Assembly (NCBI GenBank): GCA_000715855.1 | Contig: KL571198.1 | Span: 85,281-92,583, forward strand | DNA: 7,303 bases | Origin: Actinoplanes liguriensis | GTDB taxonomy: Bacteria; Actinomycetota; Actinomycetes; Mycobacteriales; Micromonosporaceae | Direction: 5' to 3' | Shown: in pieces, positions 1-5,420 of the stretch | How the letters are laid out: the number at the start of each line of letters is the position of its first letter | Position numbering within the stretch: position 1 is the stretch's first letter | Made by a program: the position numbers and the translations under genes | Notes under the pieces: generated by a model | Database searches by the model: none | Told to the model about the DNA's origin: nothing | The model's input: the letters and a program-made list of their open reading frames with translations, nothing else

Positions 1-36
1 CGTGGGTGGTCCCGCTTACAAGAACCCAAACCCAAT

Positions 37-238
37 GCCGCCCCGCCTCACCCCACGCCCGCCGCCACCCGCGCCCACCTCACCCCACGCCCGGCACCGC
101 TCGCGCCCGCGTCATACCCACCTGGCGCCGCCCGCGCCCGCCTCACCCACGCTCGGCACCCCCACGCCCACCTCACCCTCACCCAACGCCGCCCGCGCCC
201 ACCTCACCCCACGCCCGGCACGCCCGCGCCCACCTCAC
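37..238. repeat. ~31-bp imperfect tandem repeat (minisatellite), non-coding
   Basis: About seven degenerate C-rich units start near 37, 68, 99, 131, 162, 192 and 223, giving a period of 30-32 bases. The 30 bases at 68-97 recur exactly at 192-221, and the first 16 bases of the unit recur again at 223-238. The unit core reads CCCGCGCCCACCTCAC followed by a CCACGCCCGGCAC-like half. The period is not a multiple of three, so the apparent Pro/Arg-rich reading frame through this stretch shifts phase between units and is not a coding repeat. No recognisable gene lies in 1-403. The array sits 165 bases upstream of the kinase start, so changes in copy number could affect its promoter region; that is inference. 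Confidence 0.8.
159..184 (-). other. Canonical G-quadruplex motif on the minus strand
   Basis: The plus strand has C-runs at 159-163, 167-169, 176-178 and 182-184. Read on the minus strand this gives four G-runs of at least three, with loops of 3, 6 and 3 bases, which fits the standard G3+N1-7 rule. It lies inside the minisatellite. Folding in the cell is not shown by sequence alone. Confidence 0.5.
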
Positions 239-279
239 ATGCGCGCCGCATTGCAGGCGCACCTCGCCGCACATCTCGT

Positions 280-308
280 TTGCACAGATCCCTGGCAGCG
301 CGTATGCC
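280..308 (+). promoter_or_regulatory. Weak candidate promoter for the LytS/LytTR operon
   Basis: TTGCAC at 280-285 (4 of 6 to TTGACA) is followed by a 17-base spacer and TATGCC at 303-308 (TAT matches the -10 start, but the final T is absent). It is the best sigma-70-like pair seen between the minisatellite and the kinase start. In GC-rich DNA such a pair can arise by chance, so confidence is low. Confidence 0.22.
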
Positions 309-403
309 GCAGACGCGCCGCCGATCGCAGCTCCCGCAACCAAGCTAGTCCGCTCTTCCTGCCTGCATGGCGCCGACGGCCCGAAGGCGTCAGGATCTGT
401 GCC

Positions 404-1837
404 GTGGCTGGGCAGATCGGAAGTGTGCTGGCGGTGATCGCCGTGCTGGCGGCGCTGGCCGCCGCGGTCGTGGCGGTGCTGCGCCTGCGGGCCCGGCGCG
501 GGATCGCCACGACCATGCAGCGTGCCACCTGGGAGGTGCTGCACACCGCCTCGCTGGCCGCCGAGCCGTTACGGTCCGGGTTGACCCCGGCCACCGCGGC
601 GAAGGCGGCCCGGCACCTGCGCACTCTGGTCGGCGCGGTCGGTCTGAGTCTCTCCGACGGCGAGAGGTGCCTGGCGTTCGACGGCCGAGGTTCGCACCAC
701 TCCGATCAGTTGACCGCCGCCGCCCAGCGAGCCCTCGACACCCGTCGCTCGATCGTCCTGACCGCGTCCGACCTGCCATGCGACCGAGTCGACTGCGTGG
801 TCCGCGGCGCGGTGGTCGCGCCGCTGCCCGGCCCGGATGACGCATCCCCTCCACCCAGCCGCTCCGGTCGTGCCACAGACGCCGGCGCTACAACGGCCGC
901 CCGCTCAGGCCGCGCCACGGGCGCGACAGGGGCAGCCGCCGGGCGCTCAGGACGCACCACTGGGGGCGCCGCAGCGGCCGGGCGCTCAGGTCGTTCTTCG
1001 GGGACCACCGGCGCAACGGGCGGGCGCTCGGGTCGTGCTTCGGGCGCCACCGGCGCTACGGCTGGGCGCTCGGGTCATTTGTCGGGCGGGGCTGCGCTGG
1101 TGGCGGTCGCCGACGGGCCGCCGGCTCCGGGGCTGGTCCAGGCGACGCTGGAGGCTGCCCGCTGGGCTGGTTCCCAGCTCGCGCTCGTCGAGCTCGACTC
1201 CTCACGGGAGCGGCTGGCCCGGGCCGAGGTGCGGGCGCTGCGGGCGCAGATCAGCCCGCACTTCATCTACAACGCGCTGACCGCGATCGCCTCGTTCGTG
1301 CGTACCGACCCGGAGCGGGCGCGCGAGTTGATCCTGGAGTTCGCCGAGTTCACGAGGTACTCGTTCCGCGCCCACGGAGAGTTCACGACCCTCGCCGAGG
1401 AGCTGCGTTCGATCGACCGTTATCTGACCATCGAGCGCGCCCGCTTCGGCGACCGTTTGCAGGTCAGGCTGCAGATCGCGCCGGAGGTGCTGCCCGTCGG
1501 CCTGCCGTTCCTGTGCTTGCAGCCGCTGGTGGAGAACGCGGTCCGCCACGGTCTGTCCCGTAAGCCCGGCGTCGGTATGGTGAGCATCGAAGCCCGTGAC
1601 GCCGGCGCCGAGTGCCACATCACGGTGGAGGACGACGGCGTCGGCATGGATCCGTCGGTCTTCGGCGAGGACGGCTCCGACAACGAGGAGGGCCAGCACG
1701 TCGGGTTGGTCAATGTGGACGAACGTCTCCGTTCGGTCTTCGGCGACCACCACGGCCTGGTCGTCGAGACGGCGCCCGGCGCGGGTACGAAGGTGAGCAT
1801 GCGAGTCCCGAAGTTCCACCCCGAGGTCCGCGCATGA
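404..1837 (+). CDS. LytS-type sensor histidine kinase (His_kinase family) with an internal repeat array
   Basis: This is a 477-residue membrane sensor kinase that should phosphorylate the LytTR regulator encoded downstream. The GTG at 404 is chosen because AGGA at 392-395 lies 8 bases upstream and because the protein then opens with a membrane helix (about residues 5-26); the open frame continues upstream only through non-coding repeats. Order: one membrane helix, a GAF-like sensory region (about 45-250) interrupted by a 14-residue repeat array (153-229), a helical linker (about 255-285), then the LytS/YehU-type kinase core. The H-box is ISPHFIYN with phospho-acceptor His286; the N-box is LVENAVRHGL with Asn378; the G-box is DDGVGM at 410-415; a second glycine-rich segment is ETAPGAGT near the C-terminus. 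It lacks the multi-helix 5TM sensor of classical LytS. The family is well established; the ligand is unknown. The stop overlaps an ATG (ATGA, 1834-1837). Confidence 0.93.
   Translation: MAGQIGSVLAVIAVLAALAAAVVAVLRLRARRGIATTMQRATWEVLHTASLAAEPLRSGLTPATAAKAARHLRTLVGAVGLSLSDGERCLAFDGRGSHHSDQLTAAAQRALDTRRSIVLTASDLPCDRVDCVVRGAVVAPLPGPDDASPPPSRSGRATDAGATTAARSGRATGATGAAAGRSGRTTGGAAAAGRSGRSSGTTGATGGRSGRASGATGATAGRSGHLSGGAALVAVADGPPAPGLVQATLEAARWAGSQLALVELDSSRERLARAEVRALRAQISPHFIYNALTAIASFVRTDPERARELILEFAEFTRYSFRAHGEFTTLAEELRSIDRYLTIERARFGDRLQVRLQIAPEVLPVGLPFLCLQPLVENAVRHGLSRKPGVGMVSIEARDAGAECHITVEDDGVGMDPSVFGEDGSDNEEGQHVGLVNVDERLRSVFGDHHGLVVETAPGAGTKVSMRVPKFHPEVRA
860..1090 (+). repeat. In-frame tandem repeat of ~42 bp (RSGR units) inside the kinase gene
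   Basis: Units start at 860, 902, 944, 983, 1025 and 1067, with lengths of 42, 42, 39, 42 and 42 bases plus a partial sixth unit. All lengths are multiples of three, so the array stays in frame. Each unit encodes RSGR followed by a Thr/Ser/Gly/Ala-rich stretch, for example RSGRASGATGATAG. Units 2-4 use the codon TCA for the serine, whereas units 5-6 use TCG. The encoded segment (kinase residues 153-229) is low-complexity, cationic and probably disordered. Confidence 0.88.
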
Positions 1838-1956
1838 CCCAGCCACCCGACCAGCCGATCTCCCGAATCGCGCAGCCGGCCGATCGGCCGGACGGCTCCA
1901 CTCGTGGTCCTCGGCACCATCCGCCCCGAGCTGATCAGAGAGCGAGGCAGACATGA
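1834..1956 (+). CDS. Possible 40-residue small ORF coupled between kinase and regulator
   Basis: The ATG at 1834 overlaps the kinase stop as ATGA (1834-1837), and the TGA at 1954-1956 overlaps the regulator ATG as ATGA (1953-1956), so it would couple translation on both sides. GAGG at 1823-1826 lies 7 bases upstream of the start. The peptide has 8 prolines and 7 arginines in 40 residues, begins MTQPPDQPIS, and has no membrane helix or recognisable domain; it would be disordered. It might be a translated bridge that carries ribosomes from kinase to regulator rather than a functional peptide. A short frame of this kind can also arise by chance in high-GC DNA. I do not recognise a family. Confidence 0.35.
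   Translation: MTQPPDQPISRIAQPADRPDGSTRGPRHHPPRADQRARQT
1876..1891. repeat. Perfect 16-bp palindrome between kinase and regulator
   Basis: CCGGCCGATCGGCCGG at 1876-1891 is its own reverse complement. It lies 62 bases upstream of the LytTR regulator start. It could be a dimeric protein binding site or a stem in the mRNA. No T-run follows, so it is not a typical terminator. Confidence 0.6.
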
Positions 1957-2693
1957 GCCTGGTCGTCCTGGCTGTGGATGACGAGCCACCGGCGCTCGAC
2001 GAATTGGCTTATCTGCTGAATGCGGACGGCCGGGTGACACACGTGCACCGTGCCGGTGACGCGACCGAGGCGCTGCGGGTGCTGCGGGACACCGAGGTCG
2101 ACGCGGTCTTCCTGGACATCCGGATGCCGGGGCTGGACGGCATGGAGCTGGCCCGGATCCTGCGCCGGTTCGCGCATCCGCCGGCGATCGTGTTCGTGAC
2201 CGCCTATGACGATGGGGCGGTGGACGCCTTCGATCTGGGCGTGACGGACTACGTGCGCAAGCTCTGTCTCTTATACACATGGGAGTCGCTACGGCGGGTA
2301 GCCGGCCTACGGGCCGCGCCGACGACGACCCCGGCGTCGGTGGCGGATGAGCCGGCGATCCCGGTCGAGCTGGCCGGCACCACCCGGATGCTGCCGCGCT
2401 CGTCGGTCCGGTGGGTCGAGGCACAGGGCGACTACGCACGGTTGCACACAGCGGACGCTTCTCACCTGGTCCGGGTCTCGCTCGCGACGCTGGCCGAGCG
2501 CTGGGCGAACGCCGGTTTCGCCCGGATCCACCGGTCCTATCTGGTCCAGTTGCGACTGGTCACCGAGCTTCGGTTGACCGGTTCCGGTTATGTGGTCGCG
2601 GTCGACGGGGTGGAGCTCCCGGTAAGTCGACGTCACACGAGAGAGCTGAAAGATCGTCTGATTCGTGCCGCCAAGCACGACTGGACCCGTTAA
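1953..2693 (+). CDS. LytTR-family response regulator (LytR/AlgR type), disrupted at the receiver Lys-Pro site
   Basis: As written this is a 246-residue DNA-binding response regulator, partner of the LytS-type kinase. The receiver domain (1 to about 118) has the acidic pair Asp9-Asp10, phospho-acceptor Asp55 (LDIRMPGLDG), Thr83 and Lys103. The LytTR DNA-binding domain spans about 135-240, with the hallmark FARIHRSYLV at 189-198 and LPVSRRHTRELK at 222-233. GAGG at 1944-1947 is 5 bases from the ATG, and the start overlaps the preceding stop. The oddity is at residues 104-110, LCLLYTW: the proline that nearly always follows the conserved receiver lysine is absent, and this stretch is encoded largely by the 17-base mosaic-end match at 2264-2280. 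The frame is kept, so the gene still reads through, but the last receiver strand/helix is probably not the organism's true sequence. Confidence 0.92.
   Translation: MSLVVLAVDDEPPALDELAYLLNADGRVTHVHRAGDATEALRVLRDTEVDAVFLDIRMPGLDGMELARILRRFAHPPAIVFVTAYDDGAVDAFDLGVTDYVRKLCLLYTWESLRRVAGLRAAPTTTPASVADEPAIPVELAGTTRMLPRSSVRWVEAQGDYARLHTADASHLVRVSLATLAERWANAGFARIHRSYLVQLRLVTELRLTGSGYVVAVDGVELPVSRRHTRELKDRLIRAAKHDWTR
2264..2280 (+). other. Tn5/Nextera mosaic-end sequence embedded in the regulator gene (probable artefact)
   Basis: CTGTCTCTTATACACAT matches the first 17 of the 19 bases of the Tn5 mosaic end used in Nextera libraries. It is AT-rich in a very GC-rich gene and introduces a TTA codon (2271-2273). 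The last two mosaic-end bases, CT, are replaced by GG. The orientation is that of genomic DNA running into an adapter; no opposite-facing end follows. The 9 bases to the left (2255-2263) and to the right (2281-2289) do not match, so there is no Tn5-type target duplication. Confidence 0.93.
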
Positions 2694-2796
2694 TCCACAC
2701 CGCTATCCACAAGCACACCGACTTTCCCACAGAGTTATCCACAGGCCGGCGGGGGATAACCACAAGCCCGCCTTAAGCCCTCACTGATACTCCACA
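2691..2796 (+). promoter_or_regulatory. Cluster of DnaA-box-like 9-mers
   Basis: Same-strand 9-mers: TAATCCACA (2691-2699, one mismatch, overlapping the regulator stop), CTATCCACA (2703-2711, one mismatch), TTTCCCACA (2723-2731, two mismatches), TTATCCACA (2735-2743, perfect), ATAACCACA (2756-2764, two mismatches) and TACTCCACA (2788-2796, core TCCACA kept). The first pair and the 2723/2735 pair are each 12 bases apart. The region is convergent and not next to dnaA or dnaN, so it is unlikely to be the chromosomal origin; DnaA binding or titration is possible but unproven. Confidence 0.5.
2748..2774 (+). terminator. Weak candidate terminator after the LytTR regulator
   Basis: GGCGGG (2748-2753) pairs with CCCGCC (2767-2772) across a 13-base loop and is followed by only TT. 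A second 6-bp stem, CTCGGA (2800-2805) with TCCGAG (2824-2829), lies further on. Both sit between convergent genes, where termination is expected, but neither has a U-tract. Beyond these, 2830-2896 shows nothing recognisable. Confidence 0.28.
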
Positions 2797-2896
2797 GGCC
2801 TCGGACAGCCCCGCCGCCGGCGATCCGAGCGGGCGTCGCGCCGCCATGATCTGCCGCTGAATGCGCAGCTCGCGGCCACTCAGAAATCCATGTCCG

Positions 2897-3268
2897 TTAC
2901 TGGTCAGGTGCGTAGTAGCGAGTCGTGGTGCCGAACGACTCGTCCTGGAGCTCGACATAGGTGAGCTGCGGGATCTGTGCGGACAGCCGCGCATGCAACT
3001 CCCGGGCGACCAACTCGAACGTCGGCCGGAACGGGAACAGCGACGTCCAAGGCGCACTCGACAACTCGGCGCAGCACCTGTCGAGAAGGTCGCCGACCAG
3101 GTCGGTGTCGAAGAACCAACCGCGGGCAGTCAACTGGGCGTCCTCGAAACTGACACCCACCCTGAGCACGACCGGGACGCTCGCTCCCGTTGGCAGGACG
3201 GCACGGACCGCGGCTTTCAGACCTTGGTGCGCCTCGAAACGGCGTGCGATTTCAACCGTGTACGCCAC
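2897..3268 (-). CDS. PTPS/QueD-like T-fold protein lacking the canonical zinc/catalytic motif (hypothetical)
   Basis: This is a 123-residue soluble protein. The start is GTG at 3268, the first start codon after an in-frame upstream stop; GGAG at 3283-3280 lies 11 bases away. The overall pattern resembles 6-pyruvoyltetrahydropterin synthase/6-carboxytetrahydropterin synthase: an N-terminal strand with RRFEAH (His14), then a GWFFDTDLVGDLLD segment (50-63) where the family has its Asp-containing helix start, RPTFELVARELHARL (81-95) where the family has NPTxExLA, and VELQDESFGTTTRY (105-118) with Glu110 where the family has its substrate-binding glutamate and C-terminal Tyr. The HGHNY-type zinc ligands and the catalytic Cys are not visible; residues 26-37 hold no histidine. 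It may therefore be a non-enzymatic or repurposed T-fold. The assignment is by eye and tentative. It converges with the LytTR gene and diverges from the PhoP-type operon. Confidence 0.72.
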   Translation of the reverse strand: MAYTVEIARRFEAHQGLKAAVRAVLPTGASVPVVLRVGVSFEDAQLTARGWFFDTDLVGDLLDRCCAELSSAPWTSLFPFRPTFELVARELHARLSAQIPQLTYVELQDESFGTTTRYYAPDQ

Positions 3269-3340
3269 CGGAGCATCATCTCCACACTTCGTTCACAACT
3301 CCACCTCCAGCCCTCCGCGACTGATCAATAAGCTGCTGCC

Positions 3341-3390
3341 CACACGACGCGGGCCGGTGAGTCACGGGGGCGCACCGGCCCACGTCGCGT
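3341..3390. repeat. Long imperfect inverted repeat (hairpin) in the divergent intergenic region
   Basis: GGGCCGGTG (3351-3359) is perfectly complementary to CACCGGCCC (3373-3381) across a 13-base loop. After one C/A mismatch the stem continues with CGACG (3345-3349) against CGTCG (3383-3387), then another mismatch and two more pairs. About 16 of 18 positions pair. No T-run follows in either direction. It lies 73 bases upstream of the minus-strand gene and before the plus-strand operon, so it could be an operator, an insulating terminator or a structured leader. Confidence 0.6.
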
Positions 3391-3403
3391 ACCGCCCGGC
3401 CCC

Positions 3404-3514
3404 GGTCGGCAAGCCGGTGCCGGGTCAGCAGGCCGCGGCCGGGTCGGCAAGCCGGGCCCGGTCAGCAAGTCGGGCCGGGCCGGTAAGTCGGGCCGGGCCG
3501 ACAAGCCGGGGCCG
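3404..3514. repeat. 18-19-bp tandem repeat array upstream of the PhoP-type operon
   Basis: Six units start at 3404, 3423, 3442, 3460, 3478 and 3496, of 18 or 19 bases each, with a decayed seventh at 3515. The consensus is close to GGTCGGCAAGCCGGGCCG; units 4 and 5 have AAGTCGGGCCG. The mixed unit length breaks any reading frame, so this is not a coding repeat. Immediately after it, 3521-3548 forms a small hairpin (CCGGG/CCCGG outside, TCCC/GGGA inside), and 3549-3561 is a near-palindrome. The array ends about 140 bases upstream of the regulator ATG. Confidence 0.8.
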
Positions 3515-3643
3515 GGTCAGCCGGGTATCCCTGGCTGGGACATCCCGGCCGGGCTGCCCGGGGCGGAAATCGGGGGGACGGCCTGGTGTACGGCAGGTCC
3601 GCAGGCAAGGCAAGGTTGGCGCTGAGACGGCGACCAACGGGCG

Positions 3644-3650
3644 AAGGGGG
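3644..3650 (+). promoter_or_regulatory. Ribosome binding site of the OmpR-family regulator
   Basis: AAGGGGG lies 5 bases before the ATG at 3656 and fixes that start. No convincing -35/-10 pair was found in 3562-3643. Confidence 0.6.
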
Positions 3651-3655
3651 CAGCG

Positions 3656-4351
3656 ATGGAGACGACGGCTGAGCGGCGAGTTCTCGTCGTGGAGGACGAG
3701 CGTGCCATCGCGGATGCCGTCGCCGCCCGGCTGCGGGCCGAGGGCTTCCTGGTGCAGACCGTCGGTGACGGGCCGAGTGCGGTCGAGGCCGCCCGGCGCA
3801 ACCCGCCCGACGTGATCGTGCTGGATGTCATGCTGCCCGGCTTCGACGGGCTGGAGGTGTGCCGCCGCATCCAGGCGGAGCGCCCGACGCCGGTGCTGAT
3901 GCTCACCGCCCGTGGTGACGAGACGGATCTGCTGGTCGGGCTAGCGGTCGGCGCCGACGACTACATGGCCAAGCCGTTCTCGATGCGCGAGCTGGCCGCC
4001 CGTGTGCACGCCCTGCTGCGCCGGGTCAACAAGGTCGCCCCGGCGCCGAAGGCCGGACCACCGACGCTCTCCTTCGGGGACCTGGAGATCAACCAGGCGG
4101 AGCGACGGGTGTTGCGGGCCGGCGCCGAGAAGCACCTCACGCCGACCGAGTTCGACCTGCTCGTCCATCTGGCCCGGGCGCCGCGCACGGTGCTGCCCCG
4201 GGAGCGGCTGCTCGCCGAGGTGTGGGGCTGGGCGGATGCCTCGGGCACCCGCACGGTCGACAGCCACATCAAGGGACTTCGGCGCAAGCTCGGGGCGGAC
4301 CTCATCCGTACCGTGCACGGGGTTGGTTATGCCTTGGAGGTCGACCGATGA
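3656..4351 (+). CDS. OmpR/PhoB-family response regulator
   Basis: This is a 231-residue winged-helix transcription regulator, the usual length for the family, first gene of an operon with its kinase. The receiver domain (about 7-122) has Glu13-Asp14, phospho-acceptor Asp57 (VLDVMLPGFDG), Thr84, and the intact Lys106-Pro107 (DDYMAKPF), a useful contrast with the damaged site in the LytTR regulator. A linker (about 124-136) rich in Ala/Pro/Lys leads to the C-terminal winged helix (about 137-229), with LTPTEFDLLVHLA at 161-173, RERLLAEVWG at 182-191, the recognition helix around TVDSHIKGLRRKLG at 200-213 and the closing RTVHGVGYAL wing at 218-227. The target genes are unknown; its own operon is a common target for such regulators (inference). 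The stop overlaps the kinase start as ATGA (4348-4351). Confidence 0.96.
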   Translation: METTAERRVLVVEDERAIADAVAARLRAEGFLVQTVGDGPSAVEAARRNPPDVIVLDVMLPGFDGLEVCRRIQAERPTPVLMLTARGDETDLLVGLAVGADDYMAKPFSMRELAARVHALLRRVNKVAPAPKAGPPTLSFGDLEINQAERRVLRAGAEKHLTPTEFDLLVHLARAPRTVLPRERLLAEVWGWADASGTRTVDSHIKGLRRKLGADLIRTVHGVGYALEVDR

Positions 4352-5400
4352 TCGGCCGTCTGATGCAGTTCATCCACGACGTGGCCGCGAAGCTGTTCCG
4401 GTGGCTGCTGCGGCCGCTCGACCCGGTGCGGTCGATCAAGGCGAAGCTGTCGCTGGCTCTGGGCTTCGCCGGCGGGATCGGCCTGCTGGTTTTCCTGTGG
4501 AGCATCGACTTCTACCGGGTCGACGTGCTGTGGATCGGCATCGCGGCGGCGCTGGGCCTGGTGACGCTGCAGGTCATGGCGCACGGCGCGACGATTCCGC
4601 TCCGCGAGATGACGGTCGCGGCCCGGGCGATGGCACGCGGCGACTACACGACCCGGATCCGGACGCGCTCGCAGGACGAGGTCGGCGAGCTGGCCGAGGC
4701 TTTCAACCAGATGGCCGCGGATCTGGCCGCCGCGGACCGGCAGCGGCGGGAGTTGATCGCGAACGTCTCGCACGAGTTGCGGACGCCGATCACCGCTCTC
4801 CGAGGCCTTCTGGAGAACATCGTCGACGGGGTTGCCGACACCGACCCGGAGACGATGCGCACCGCCCTGACCCAGACCGAGCGGCTCAGCCGTCTCGTCG
4901 GTGACCTGCTCGATCTCTCCCGGTTGGACGCCGGCGTGGTGCCGATGCGCCGCGACCTGATCGATGTGCCGGAGTTCCTCGACGACCTGGTCCGGGAGGC
5001 GAAGGTCAACGCCGACGGCTTCGGCCAGGACGTACGTTTCGACGTCGCCGCCCCGGCCCTGGTGCTCCCCGGCGACCGTGAGCGGCTGCATCAGGTCTTC
5101 GCGAACCTGCTGGACAACGCCACCCGGCACAGCCCGCCCGGCGGCCTGATCACGTTGCGCGCGGAGCGCCACGACGAGCAGGTGCTGGTCGCCGTCACCG
5201 ATCAGGGCGACGGCATCCCGGTGGCGGACCGGGAACGGGTCTTCGAACGCTTCACCCGCGGCGAGCGGCCGACCGGTGGCGGCACCGGCCTGGGCCTGGC
5301 CATCGCACGCTGGGTGGTGCAGCTCCACAACGGAACGATCGCCGTGGTCGAGCCGACCGAGCGACGCGGCTGCCACATCCACGTACGTCTGCCGCTTTAA
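4348..5400 (+). CDS. HAMP-domain sensor histidine kinase (HisKA/HATPase_c) with minimal extracytoplasmic loop
   Basis: This is a 350-residue membrane kinase paired with the regulator just upstream. The start at 4348 has GGAGG at 4336-4340, 7 bases away, and the ATGA overlap indicates translational coupling. Two membrane helices (about 34-52 and 60-78) are joined by fewer than ten residues (DFYRVDV), so there is no room for an extracytoplasmic sensor domain; it probably senses the membrane itself or a membrane partner. HAMP is about 79-132. The HisKA H-box is NVSHELRTPITALRG with His142. The ATPase domain has N-box residues in FANLLDNATRHS (251-262), G1 DQGDGI (285-290), F-box FERF (299-302) and G2 GTGLGLAI (312-319). 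All catalytic motifs are intact. The type is close to BaeS/PhoR-like kinases. The DUF4173-type gene begins 20 bases after the stop. Confidence 0.96.
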   Translation: MIGRLMQFIHDVAAKLFRWLLRPLDPVRSIKAKLSLALGFAGGIGLLVFLWSIDFYRVDVLWIGIAAALGLVTLQVMAHGATIPLREMTVAARAMARGDYTTRIRTRSQDEVGELAEAFNQMAADLAAADRQRRELIANVSHELRTPITALRGLLENIVDGVADTDPETMRTALTQTERLSRLVGDLLDLSRLDAGVVPMRRDLIDVPEFLDDLVREAKVNADGFGQDVRFDVAAPALVLPGDRERLHQVFANLLDNATRHSPPGGLITLRAERHDEQVLVAVTDQGDGIPVADRERVFERFTRGERPTGGGTGLGLAIARWVVQLHNGTIAVVEPTERRGCHIHVRLPL

Positions 5401-5420
5401 AGACTGAAGGGCGAAACGCC

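Noticed and set aside
2..403. N-terminal extension of the kinase reading frame back to position 2
   Set aside because: It is Pro/Arg-rich translation of a repeat whose 31-base period shifts frame; the ribosome site at 392-395 and the membrane helix place the start at 404.
2264..2280. A genuine Tn5-type insertion scar
   Set aside because: Only one end is present, the terminal CT is absent, there is no 9-bp target duplication and no transposon body.
1420..2439. 339-codon open frame on the minus strand
   Set aside because: It runs antisense through the kinase C-terminus, the gap and the regulator, including the adapter match; its composition is that of a shadow frame.
2691..2796. Chromosomal replication origin
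   Set aside because: No dnaA, dnaN or other origin genes are adjacent, and the boxes are few and mostly imperfect compared with actinobacterial oriC.
3404..3514. CRISPR array
   Set aside because: Units are contiguous 18-19-bp repeats with no spacers.
2961..3815. 284-codon plus-strand frame spanning the divergent intergenic region
   Set aside because: It overlaps the T-fold gene in antisense, then translates the 18-19-bp array and runs into the regulator in the wrong frame.
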